This document shows, piece after piece, positions 22,963-31,538 of a DNA stretch of 34,926 nucleotides (positions are counted from its first letter, which is position 1; each line of letters opens with the position of its first letter). The notes under the pieces were generated by a model. It worked only from the letters and a program-made list of their open reading frames with translations, did no database searches and was not told the origin of the DNA. This DNA comes from Ignavibacteriota bacterium (GTDB lineage Bacteria > Bacteroidota > Ignavibacteria > Palsa-1295), in the NCBI GenBank assembly GCA_025357895.1, contig JANYLL010000296.1, positions 1 to 34,926 on the forward strand. Reading direction: 5' to 3'. The position numbers were made by a program, and so were the translations under genes.

Positions 22963-24795
22963 ATGAAAGAATTAAAACATACCGAAGCTATTCTAAAAGA
23001 GGGCTATATAGAGGATTATATTAGTGGAATTCCTGTTAAGGCCACACCTGAGGAAATAGATGCAGTACAAGTCTTTTCTCGACGATTAGTAGAGGATTAT
23101 GGGTATCCGAAAGAAATGATTCAAACACGACCACAATATCGTGTTAGAAAGCGGCCATCCGATGAAGAAAAGTCTTATCCAACTGACATTGCCGTTTTCA
23201 CTGGCAAGAAGAAAATTGAAGAAGAGATATTTTTGATTGTAGAATGCAAACAGAAAAATAAAAAGGATGGATTAGCCCAACTTCAACTCTATCTTGACAT
23301 GTCCGCTGCGATAGTAGGGGTCTGGTTTAATGGAGATAATCATGCATACATCCATAAAGTTTTTCATAAAGATGGATCACGAACTTATAAGCCACTACCA
23401 AATATACCTCGCTACAAACAGAGAATAGAGGATATTGGCCTTTATAAAAGAAAGGATCTTATCAAGCCCTCTAACCTAAAAGCCGTATTCCGGGACTTCC
23501 GAAATCATCTTGCAGGAATGACTACTGGAATCACCAGAGACGAGGCCTTAGCACAAGAAATTATTAATATTCTTTTCTGTAAAATACTTGATGAACAAGA
23601 GACAGAACCTGACCAAATGGTAAAATTTCGGGCAGGTACTGGTGAATCTCCTGAAGATGTTAAAAAAAGGATACTTTCTCTTTTTGAGCAAGTTAAAAAT
23701 GCAACCTATGAAGACGTTTTTGCTGCAAATGATTCTATAAAGCTTGATCCTGAGAGTCTACAGTATGTTGTAGGCGAACTACAGAACTATTGCGTTATGG
23801 AATCCGATAGGGATGCTATTGGAGATGCGTTTGAGATTTTTATAGGTCCAGCATTACGTGGGACGGAAGGTCAATTCTTTACACCGCGAAATGTCGTAAA
23901 AATGATGGTTGAAATTATTGACCCAAGACCTGGTGAAAAAATTATTGACCCCGCTTGTGGCTCGGGTGGTTTTTTAATAAACGCATTAGAGCATGTTTGG
24001 AAACAATTAAAAGAAGATGGAAAAAAGAAAGGGTGGTCTGAAAGACAACTCATTAAAAGAGAGGTTGAGGTAGCTACAGATTGCTTTAGAGGAATAGATA
24101 AAGATGCATTTCTTGCAAGAGTAACTAAAGCATATATGGCACTAATTGGCGATGGTAGAGGGGGTGTGTTCTGTGCAAATTCTCTTTCAATACCAGACGA
24201 TTGGCCATCTGCAGCAAAGGAAAAAATTCAATTGGGTAGCTTTGACGTAGTGTTAACAAATCCACCTTTTGGGAAGAAAATAGTAGTGAAAGGTGCACCA
24301 GTACTTTCTCAATATAATTTTGGTTATAAATGGAAAAAAAATAAAGAAACCAAACGACAAGAGAAAACAAGTACATTACATGAAGATCAACCACCTCAGA
24401 TTCTATTTCTCGAGCGTTGTCTTCAACTATTAAAAGTGGGTGGTAGGATGGGCATTGTACTTCCAGAAGCCATTTTTGGAATGCCAACTTACGAATACGT
24501 TGTGACATATCTAAGAGATCATACAAGAATCAAAGGTATAATTGCTATGCCAGAAGCGTTGTTCAAAACTAGTGGGAAAGGTGGAACACATGCAAAAGTC
24601 TGCGTTCTTATTTTGGAAAAGACAGAATCACATGATTCTGAAGAATGGGATATATTTATGGCAGATGTTAAATGGTGCGGACATGATTCTAGGGGTAATC
24701 CGACAATTAGGAAGGATGAGTTTGGAAAAGATGCTCTTCTTGATGAAGTACCTCTGATTGCGCCAAGATACAAAGAATTGATGGGAGTAATATAA
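22963..24795 (+). CDS. restriction-modification fusion: HsdR-N-type nuclease domain + N6-adenine methyltransferase
   Basis: It is 610 aa. The N-terminal part (about 25-165) is a type I HsdR N-terminal-like PD-(D/E)xK nuclease: FSRRLVEDYGYPKEMIQ, then D75 in YPTDIAVF, E94-C-K96 in FLIVECKQK, and Q106-x3-Y110 in QLQLY. A helical HsdM-type domain follows, then the gamma-class methyltransferase with EGQFFTPRNVV, motif I DPACGSGGF (329-337) and motif IV NPPFG (433-437). Cutting and methylating parts in one chain with a separate specificity gene resemble the BcgI (type IIB) arrangement; no HsdR translocase is nearby. The stop codon overlaps the ATG of the S gene (TAATG). Base composition looks more AT-rich than in neighbouring housekeeping genes, suggesting acquisition. 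Confidence 0.88.
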   Translation: MKELKHTEAILKEGYIEDYISGIPVKATPEEIDAVQVFSRRLVEDYGYPKEMIQTRPQYRVRKRPSDEEKSYPTDIAVFTGKKKIEEEIFLIVECKQKNKKDGLAQLQLYLDMSAAIVGVWFNGDNHAYIHKVFHKDGSRTYKPLPNIPRYKQRIEDIGLYKRKDLIKPSNLKAVFRDFRNHLAGMTTGITRDEALAQEIINILFCKILDEQETEPDQMVKFRAGTGESPEDVKKRILSLFEQVKNATYEDVFAANDSIKLDPESLQYVVGELQNYCVMESDRDAIGDAFEIFIGPALRGTEGQFFTPRNVVKMMVEIIDPRPGEKIIDPACGSGGFLINALEHVWKQLKEDGKKKGWSERQLIKREVEVATDCFRGIDKDAFLARVTKAYMALIGDGRGGVFCANSLSIPDDWPSAAKEKIQLGSFDVVLTNPPFGKKIVVKGAPVLSQYNFGYKWKKNKETKRQEKTSTLHEDQPPQILFLERCLQLLKVGGRMGIVLPEAIFGMPTYEYVVTYLRDHTRIKGIIAMPEALFKTSGKGGTHAKVCVLILEKTESHDSEEWDIFMADVKWCGHDSRGNPTIRKDEFGKDALLDEVPLIAPRYKELMGVI

Positions 24796-26255
24796 TGAAA
24801 ACAAATGAAAGCAGACTGGGATACTTATTAAATATTCGTGAGCTTAAAGACAATATATTCCTACCCAAATACTATAGTCCATCAATCGAAAAAAGACTAT
24901 TGGCATTGGGTAAGACCCATGATATAGTATTGTTTGAAGATCTCGTTAAAAAAAAGATTGTAGAAGTCGATACTGGGGATGAAATCGGTAAGATGGCATA
25001 TGGCACAGGTAATATTCCTTTTATTCGAACTTCTGACATTTCAAATTGGGAAGTCAAAACAGACGCAAAACAAGGGGTTAGTTTATCAATTTATGAAGAG
25101 TATTCAAAAGATCAAGATGTACGTGCTGGTGATATTTTTTTAGTAAAGGATGGGACCTATCTTGTTGGACAGTCTTGTATTATTACAGAAGATTACTTAC
25201 CTTGTTTGTATCAATCACACATCTTAAAAATTCGCGTGATTGAAAATGATTATATCTCAAATTGGCTTTTCTTTGCCATTTTGAACTCACCAATTGTACG
25301 TGAACAAATACGATCATTCCAGTTCACCGCAGATATTATTGATACGATAGGAAATCGCTACTTGAGACTTTGCCTCCCTGTTCCTAAAGTGAGTAACGTC
25401 AGAAAGAAAGTTTCTGAACGAATCGAGTCTCTGAGCAAAAGGCGAACAATTCTTAGAAACTCAATGATTGCTGTTCCGAAAAAGATAGAGTCTCTTGCTA
25501 AAGCAAAGATAACAGATATTGATCCTGCTAAGGAATTCGCTTCTATCACAGATGTAGGATTCACAAGAAAGAACACAGAGATCAAGTGGGAATCACTAAT
25601 CCCAAAGTACTATGACCCGCAATTAGATCGAGATCTCTTGTCCTTTTCAAAGAATTATCAGCTTAAGACAATAGGACAATTGGTTGCTGAAGATGTTATC
25701 GAATGGGCAACAGGAATTGAAGTTGGAAAAATGGCATACGGTACTGGGGACATCCCTTTCGTTCGAACATCTGATATTACAAATTCCGAATTGAAAGCTG
25801 ATCCTAAGCAAGGAGTTAGTGAAGAAATTTATAATGCGAATAAACAAGATGTAAAATCAGAGGATATATTTATTGTACGCGATGGTACTTATCTTGTAGG
25901 AACATCCTGTATTTTGACTGAATTTGAAACAAAAATATTATTCTGTGGTGGACTTTACAAAATTCGTGTCAGGGAAGTAGACAAACTTGATCCTTATCTA
26001 TTACTTGCATTACTTAACACCATTATTGTAAAAAGACAAATGCGCTCTAAGCAATTCACTCGGGATATTATTGATACTCTAGGAAAACGTATATTTGAGA
26101 TCATATTACCTTTCCCAAAGGATAAAGGAATTTGCTCTTCAATCGCTTTAGAAATGAAGAGCATCATTCAAGAAAGAGTTAGACTTCGAGATATGGGTGT
26201 CCAAACTGCTTTATATGTAGAAAACAATGCCGATGGTATGAGTTTTGAACAGTAA
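24795..26255 (+). CDS. hsdS: restriction-modification specificity (S) subunit with two near-identical halves
   Basis: DNA-recognition subunit of 486 aa that guides the fused nuclease-methyltransferase. It consists of two target-recognition domains, each followed by a helical conserved region: unit 1 about residues 23-198, unit 2 about 269-446. The halves are unusually alike: GKMAYGTGNIPFIRTSDI (65-82) matches residues 311-328 at 16 of 18 positions, and KDGTYLVGQSCI matches RDGTYLVGTSCI. Domains this similar should read the same half-site, so the target is expected to be a symmetric bipartite sequence, unlike the asymmetric targets of most type I S subunits. It overlaps the upstream gene by one base, and its end is 97 bases before the M3 peptidase start. 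Confidence 0.9.
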   Translation: MKTNESRLGYLLNIRELKDNIFLPKYYSPSIEKRLLALGKTHDIVLFEDLVKKKIVEVDTGDEIGKMAYGTGNIPFIRTSDISNWEVKTDAKQGVSLSIYEEYSKDQDVRAGDIFLVKDGTYLVGQSCIITEDYLPCLYQSHILKIRVIENDYISNWLFFAILNSPIVREQIRSFQFTADIIDTIGNRYLRLCLPVPKVSNVRKKVSERIESLSKRRTILRNSMIAVPKKIESLAKAKITDIDPAKEFASITDVGFTRKNTEIKWESLIPKYYDPQLDRDLLSFSKNYQLKTIGQLVAEDVIEWATGIEVGKMAYGTGDIPFVRTSDITNSELKADPKQGVSEEIYNANKQDVKSEDIFIVRDGTYLVGTSCILTEFETKILFCGGLYKIRVREVDKLDPYLLLALLNTIIVKRQMRSKQFTRDIIDTLGKRIFEIILPFPKDKGICSSIALEMKSIIQERVRLRDMGVQTALYVENNADGMSFEQ

Positions 26256-26352
26256 ACAGTTCAATATTGAGATTTTTCTACTTTCTCTTTTCCTGAAACA
26301 CCCTTCCCCCGATCCCTGTTCTTACCGTACTTATATAATACAGAAATTATAC

Positions 26353-28212
26353 ATGTCAGAATTATCCACCTATCTCGATCAGCTTTCTAAAGATTATCTT
26401 GTATTGCATACGAAGAAAGAGGATGCATTTTGGGAAGCGAAAATGGGGCTTGGATCAGATCCGGCTCTAAGCCAAAAAAAATGCTCAGACGCGGAAGTTG
26501 CTGTTTCAAAATTTATTCAGAATGCAGATTATTTGAAAAAGCTTCGCGCATTTTCTAAAGATGGTGCAACGCCTGATGAACTCATTGCCCTTAAAGGCTG
26601 GGAAATGTTTTTCGAAGCGAACGTGATCGAAGATCCGAAGGCGCAGGCTCTTGCAGAGGAGATCATTAATATGGAAGGCGCATTGCTTGTTAAGCGCGGC
26701 GGTATGGGGCTTGGATATATTCATCCGACAACAGGCGAGAAAATTCATGCAAGTACGAATGAATTGAGCAATATGCTTATCTCCGAAAAAGATGAAGCAA
26801 TGCGTAAGGCAGCATATGAAGGTCTGCTCACGATCGGTCCGTTCGTTTTAGCAAATGGATTTATAGAAATTATAAAGGCACGCAACGAACTTGGCAGATT
26901 ATGCGGCTATGAAGATTATTACGATTATAAAGTTCAGAAGGCTGAAGGACTCACGAAGAAAAAACTTTTCGAATTGCTTGATGATCTCGAAATAAAAACC
27001 CGTGAGGCAAATAAAAATGCCGTTGAGAGTTTTATAAAAGAAAAAGGCGAACAGGCGCGTGAGCCTTGGAATTTCAGATACCTTCGCGGCGGTGATCTTG
27101 CTAAAGAGCAGGATCCGTATCATCCTTTTTCGCATTCGCTTGAACGCTGGGCACGTTCCTTCAGCGCCATGAATATCAAGTACCGCCATGCAACGTTGAC
27201 ACTTGATCTGATCGACCGCAAAGGAAAATATGAAAATGGATTTATGCACGGACCGATGCCGTCATTTTTTGACCATGGAAAATGGAATGCTGCGCGGATA
27301 AATTTTACGGCGAATGCCATTCCGAATAAGGTCGGCTCCGGCGTTGATGCGCTCAATACGCTTTTTCATGAAGGCGGGCATGCTGCGCATTTTTCCAATG
27401 TGCTGATGAATGCACCCTGCTTCGGTCAGGAGTTTGCGCCAACATCGGTTGCCTATGCCGAAACGCAATCAATGTTTTTGGATTCTGTTATCAGCGATGC
27501 CGATTGGCTCGAAAAATATGCGCGCAATGAAGCGGGCGAACCGATGCCATTTGAATTAATTGCGAAGTCAATCAGAGAAGGTCAGCCATTCATCGCGATG
27601 ATGATCCGCTCAATGCTCGGAGTTTGCTATGCAGAAAAAGCAATCTATGAAATGAGCGAAGCGGAATTGACTTCGGAAAATATTCAACGTGTTTTAGCTG
27701 AACTTGAAAAGCGAATGTACGCTCTTCCTGCATCACCTCGCCCGATCCTTGCCGTTCCGCATTTACTTGCAGGCGAATCGAGCGCATATTATCACGGCTA
27801 CGTTCTTGCCGAAATGGCAGTGCAGCAGACGCGAAAATATTTCATGGAAAAATATGGCTACATCGCTGATAATCCGAACATCGGTCCCGAATTAGAAAAC
27901 GGCTATTGGAAATTCGGCAACTCCGAAAGATTCTTTGATCTCGTCAAACACTTAACAGGTAAGCCTCTGACAGGGGATGCCCTTATTGCAGAAGCAAATA
28001 GAACCGTCGAACAAGCAATTGCTGAAGAAAAACGATTGGTCGAACATGCACATACAAATTCAACTGATGGCGCTACACCGAATCTGCAAGCAGATATTAA
28101 AGTAGTTCATGGTAATGAAAAGATCACAGAATTTACCAATGGTGATTTCTCAAAAGCGAATGAGGAGTTTAAAAATTGGGTAGTGAAGCATTATCCGAAG
28201 GAAACTGCATGA
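26353..28212 (+). CDS. M3-family zinc oligopeptidase (PepF / thimet-like)
   Basis: Cytoplasmic metallopeptidase of 619 aa that cleaves short peptides. The zinc site is H339-E-G-G-H343 in LFHEGGHAAHF, with the third ligand Glu370 in AYAETQSMFLD. The downstream YHGYVLAEMAV block with paired Tyr/His residues is a substrate-binding element of the family. No signal peptide. The frame is open back to 26245, inside the S gene, but the ATG at 26353 fits the domain start (MSELSTYLDQLSKDY); the longer form would add 36 unrelated residues. The stop overlaps the DinB-like gene (ATGA), so the two are translationally coupled. Confidence 0.92.
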   Translation: MSELSTYLDQLSKDYLVLHTKKEDAFWEAKMGLGSDPALSQKKCSDAEVAVSKFIQNADYLKKLRAFSKDGATPDELIALKGWEMFFEANVIEDPKAQALAEEIINMEGALLVKRGGMGLGYIHPTTGEKIHASTNELSNMLISEKDEAMRKAAYEGLLTIGPFVLANGFIEIIKARNELGRLCGYEDYYDYKVQKAEGLTKKKLFELLDDLEIKTREANKNAVESFIKEKGEQAREPWNFRYLRGGDLAKEQDPYHPFSHSLERWARSFSAMNIKYRHATLTLDLIDRKGKYENGFMHGPMPSFFDHGKWNAARINFTANAIPNKVGSGVDALNTLFHEGGHAAHFSNVLMNAPCFGQEFAPTSVAYAETQSMFLDSVISDADWLEKYARNEAGEPMPFELIAKSIREGQPFIAMMIRSMLGVCYAEKAIYEMSEAELTSENIQRVLAELEKRMYALPASPRPILAVPHLLAGESSAYYHGYVLAEMAVQQTRKYFMEKYGYIADNPNIGPELENGYWKFGNSERFFDLVKHLTGKPLTGDALIAEANRTVEQAIAEEKRLVEHAHTNSTDGATPNLQADIKVVHGNEKITEFTNGDFSKANEEFKNWVVKHYPKETA

Positions 28213-28691
28213 CGAACAACAAAGAAGAACTTCTCGCTGCCTTCGACGCAGTATGGTCGCATCCATGGGAATCGTTAGAAACCATTGTAAAAGATGTATC
28301 AGAAGAAGAAGCGTGGTATCAGCATCCGATCTATTCCAAAGAAGAACGTGAAGTTGGGCATCCGCCTTCAGGTTCGATACTATGGCATGTAGTGCATCTC
28401 GGACATTGCTATAAATGGTATAAAGAACTCATTCTTGCAATGCCGGAGAGACCACCGGAGCCTTCTCCACCTGAAGCGAAGAATCTTGCCGAAGGAATAG
28501 CGAATCTAAAACTATGCCGAGGAAATTTGCGCGAATGCATCTCGAATTTACGTGTAGATAAATTCACAGAAAAAATATATAATGGAAGTACGATTTCCGA
28601 TCAGGCACGAATGATCGTGCGTCATGATGCCTGGCATGGCGGGCAGATAGCCGTTGCACGTAGGCTATACAGGATGAGAGATATTCCCTAA
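28209..28691 (+). CDS. DinB-superfamily protein
   Basis: It is 160 aa, a predicted four-helix bundle. Histidines at the positions expected for the DinB metal triad are present: H60/H63 in LWHVVHLGHCYKWY and H139, H143 in VRHDAWHGGQIAVARRL. Members are usually thiol-dependent transferases or of unknown function. It is coupled to the M3 peptidase gene by ATGA; its link to that peptidase is unknown. It ends 23 bases from the convergent YdeI-like gene. Confidence 0.8.
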   Translation: MTNNKEELLAAFDAVWSHPWESLETIVKDVSEEEAWYQHPIYSKEEREVGHPPSGSILWHVVHLGHCYKWYKELILAMPERPPEPSPPEAKNLAEGIANLKLCRGNLRECISNLRVDKFTEKIYNGSTISDQARMIVRHDAWHGGQIAVARRLYRMRDIP

Positions 28692-28714
28692 TTTTCAGGA
28701 TTTATTGGCGAAAT

Positions 28715-29329
28715 TTATTTTTTCATGTACTTCCAATTCCTCGATTTGCCTTCTGCCATCCATTCAAGTCCCTGAGCCAATCGCTTATCCCGCGTATCAT
28801 CGGTCTTCGCTTCTTCGAACCACATAATGTATTCTTTGCGATGCGAGGGTGAAAAATTTTCGAATGCAGTTTGCGCCTTTTTATTTTTTTTGAAGGCTGT
28901 TTTAAGATATGCAGGTGTGGGGAGTTCTTTGGCAGACTTTTTTTCACGAGAGGGAAGTTTTATTCCTTCATCATTAAGCTTCATTGCTTCCTTGATATAA
29001 CCCAGCAGAATTTTATCGGAAGGCAAATCTTTTATGCTCACTAACTTCCCGGAGTGACCCATTGCCGCTTCGCTTTGTGCCATTTCCAATAACTTTCGGT
29101 CTTTCATAAGTGCCGCTTTCCAAAAACCGAATACAGCATGATTTTTGAATGCTGCCATTGACATCATCATCTCGCCCTTATAATCGAAATGCGGAAAACT
29201 CCATTTCATCTTCTCTTCAACATCCGGGCAAGCTTTATGGACTAATTCCCGAATATGAATTAAAATAGGTTTTGCAAACGGCTGGGCTTTAGCAATGTAT
29301 GCGTCAATTTTGGGGTTGAATTTTTGCAT
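28715..29329 (-). CDS. YdeI/OmdA-family protein with DUF1801 domain
   Basis: It is 204 aa with two domains. Residues about 15-115 are a DUF1801 (YdhG-like) domain, with EKMKWSFPHFDYKGEMMMSM and AVFGFWKAALM. Residues about 135-200 form the OmdA/YdeI C-terminal unit (FENFSPSHRKEYIMWFEEAK, then TRDKRLAQGLEWMAEGKSRN and a WKY end). In other bacteria this family has been tied to bacteriocin tolerance; the mechanism is not established. Basic, soluble, single gene, divergent from clpX. Confidence 0.88.
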   Translation of the reverse strand: MQKFNPKIDAYIAKAQPFAKPILIHIRELVHKACPDVEEKMKWSFPHFDYKGEMMMSMAAFKNHAVFGFWKAALMKDRKLLEMAQSEAAMGHSGKLVSIKDLPSDKILLGYIKEAMKLNDEGIKLPSREKKSAKELPTPAYLKTAFKKNKKAQTAFENFSPSHRKEYIMWFEEAKTDDTRDKRLAQGLEWMAEGKSRNWKYMKK

Positions 29330-29444
29330 AAGGATAATAATAAATCCACTGGAATTAAACCAAAATCTATGATTCGAAATTCCTCACTTGTAATAGGTAA
29401 TTTTCTTCCGCAACCTCGTGGAACGCAAAACTGTTATATTAATT

Positions 29445-30773
29445 ATGGAAGAAAAGAAACCCCGAACCCGGAAAGCAAAGAATGGCGGTTTTGATGGCGA
29501 GGACGGCACTCAGACGGTACCGCATTGTTCATTTTGCCTTCGCTCAGCTAATGAAGTAACCACGCTTATCAGCGCACCTTATGGCTCGGCATTTATTTGC
29601 GATATTTGTTCGGCGAATAATGTAGAGCTCCTTCGCGCTCACTTGCCGCAATATGCAACAAAAGCAAATGCCCGCAAAGCCGGGTTATCGCATTTTACGC
29701 CTCGTGCCATTAAAAAAGAGCTTGATGATTATGTAATTGGTCAAGAAAAGGCAAAGAAAGTTTTGTCTGTGGCAGTCTATAATCATTTCAAGCGTATTGA
29801 ATCCGAGACGATCGTAGGGGTCGAAGGCTTTGAAGACACGGAGATAGAAAAAGCGAATATTCTGATGCTCGGTCCGACAGGTACGGGCAAAACATTGCTT
29901 GCAAGAACGCTTGCAAGAATTCTGGATGTGCCATTTGCTGTTGCCGATGCTACGACGCTGACAGAAGCGGGATATGTCGGCGATGATGTCGAATCTATTC
30001 TTTCCGCATTATTGCAAGCTGCGGATTATGATGTTGCAAAAGCAGAAAAGGGAATTGTCTATGTTGATGAGATAGATAAGCTTGCACGCAAAAGTGATAG
30101 TGCTTCGATCACGCGTGATGTTTCAGGTGAGGGAGTGCAGCAGGGATTTTTAAAATTGCTTGAAGGCACGGTTGCCGGTGTTCCCCCAAAAGGCGGACGC
30201 AAACACCCTGAGCAGCCTCTTGTATATATTAATACAAAACATATTCTCTTTATTGCAGGCGGAGCTTTTGAAGGATTGGAAAAAATTATTCAGAAACGCT
30301 TGCATAAGAATCCGATAGGTTTCGGAGCACAATTCCCTCATAAAGATTCTGAGCATCTTCGTAATGTCTTTCATTTTGTTGAGCAGGAAGATCTTTTGAA
30401 ATTTGGTTTCATTCCTGAATTAATAGGTCGTCTGCCCGTATTAACAGCTCTCGAAGCTCTTTCTCATGAGGCAATGATGCAGATCCTGACCGAGCCAAAG
30501 AATGCTCTCGTCAAGCAATACCGCAAGCTCTTTGCGATGGAAGGTGTCGATCTTATTTTCGAGCGCGACGCACTTGAAGCGATAATAGAAAAAGCGGTGC
30601 TTCGCGGTACCGGTGCGCGTGCTCTGCGTTCGATCATGGAAAGTGTACTGACGGAGTTGATGTTCACACTTCCGGACGATCAAAAATTAGAGAAGTGTAT
30701 TGTTACGCGTCATTCAGTCGAAGGCATTGCAGCTCCGCTTCTTATTCGCAGCGGAGAAAAACAAGCGGCGTAG
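29445..30773 (+). CDS. clpX: ATP-dependent protease unfoldase ClpX
   Basis: AAA+ unfoldase that feeds tagged proteins into ClpP. It is 442 aa. A basic N-terminal extension of about 22 residues precedes the zinc-binding domain (C28-x2-C31 in CSFCLRS, C52-x2-C55 in CDIC). Walker A is GPTGTGKT (143-150), Walker B VYVDEID, and the pore loop GYVG (176-179). The IGFG loop in HKNPIGFGAQF is the ClpP-docking tripeptide, so it should act with ClpP, which is not in this window. The frame is open from a GTG at 29418; I prefer the ATG at 29445. TGTTATATT lies just upstream (29432-29440), resembling the -7-containing motif seen elsewhere but without TTTG. Confidence 0.96.
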   Translation: MEEKKPRTRKAKNGGFDGEDGTQTVPHCSFCLRSANEVTTLISAPYGSAFICDICSANNVELLRAHLPQYATKANARKAGLSHFTPRAIKKELDDYVIGQEKAKKVLSVAVYNHFKRIESETIVGVEGFEDTEIEKANILMLGPTGTGKTLLARTLARILDVPFAVADATTLTEAGYVGDDVESILSALLQAADYDVAKAEKGIVYVDEIDKLARKSDSASITRDVSGEGVQQGFLKLLEGTVAGVPPKGGRKHPEQPLVYINTKHILFIAGGAFEGLEKIIQKRLHKNPIGFGAQFPHKDSEHLRNVFHFVEQEDLLKFGFIPELIGRLPVLTALEALSHEAMMQILTEPKNALVKQYRKLFAMEGVDLIFERDALEAIIEKAVLRGTGARALRSIMESVLTELMFTLPDDQKLEKCIVTRHSVEGIAAPLLIRSGEKQAA

Positions 30774-30779
30774 ATCGCG

Positions 30780-31538
30780 ATGAAAGTCACCGAGCGATTT
30801 TCCGATAGAGTTGAGAACTACGTAAAATATCGCCCGAATTATCCTAAAGAAATAATCCGATTTCTCGAAAATGAGATCGGGCTTGCTTCAACTTCAATTA
30901 TTGCTGATATTGGTTCGGGTACCGGAATTTCTTCCGAGATGTTTTTGAAAAATGGAAATACGGTCTATGGTATCGAGCCGAATAGAGAAATGCGCGAAGC
31001 CGGCGAAAAGTTATTGAATTCTTATTCAAATTTTTATAGTATAAAAGGATCTGCTGAAGATACTTCGCTGGCGAACCACATCGTAGACCATATTACTGTT
31101 GGGCAGGCATTCCATTGGTTCGATACTGCAAAGGCAGCGATAGAATTTAAGCGAATTATAAAAAAAGATGGCTGGGTAGTTCTGATTTGGAATGAACGCG
31201 AGACGAATACATCATCGTTTCTTACTGCGTATGAAGAATTTCTGAATACTTACGGTTCTGATTACAAAGAAGTCAATCACGTAAATGTGTACGGTTCAAT
31301 CGAACAATTGTTTAGCAAAAAAGGATATAAGCTCAAATCATTTCCAAATAGCCAGATTTTTGATTATAGAGGATTAGAAGGAAGGGTGCTTTCATCATCC
31401 TACATCCCTTCCGGTGAGGACTCCAAATATTTTTTAGTGCTTGCAGAGCTTCAAAAACTATTTGATAAATATAAGGATGATGGATCAGTGATCTTTGATT
31501 ATACGACGAAAATATTTTATGGACAGCTTGCTTCTTAA
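30780..31538 (+). CDS. class I SAM-dependent methyltransferase
   Basis: It is 252 aa. The start VTERFSDRVENYVKYRPNYP is typical of the UbiE/small-molecule methyltransferase group. Motif I IADIGSGTGISSEMF (approximately residues 40-54), acidic motif II YGIEPNREM, and HWFDTAKAAIEFKRIIKKDG complete the Methyltransf_11 pattern. The GQAFHWF element is frequent in a branch with unknown substrates. It begins 7 bases after clpX and runs 20 bases into the next gene. The substrate cannot be read. Confidence 0.85.
   Translation: MKVTERFSDRVENYVKYRPNYPKEIIRFLENEIGLASTSIIADIGSGTGISSEMFLKNGNTVYGIEPNREMREAGEKLLNSYSNFYSIKGSAEDTSLANHIVDHITVGQAFHWFDTAKAAIEFKRIIKKDGWVVLIWNERETNTSSFLTAYEEFLNTYGSDYKEVNHVNVYGSIEQLFSKKGYKLKSFPNSQIFDYRGLEGRVLSSSYIPSGEDSKYFLVLAELQKLFDKYKDDGSVIFDYTTKIFYGQLAS

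Noticed and set aside
22963..24795. Ordinary type I HsdM
   Set aside because: The N-terminal 165 residues contain the D-ExK and QxxxY nuclease motifs, so it is a fusion rather than a plain modification subunit.
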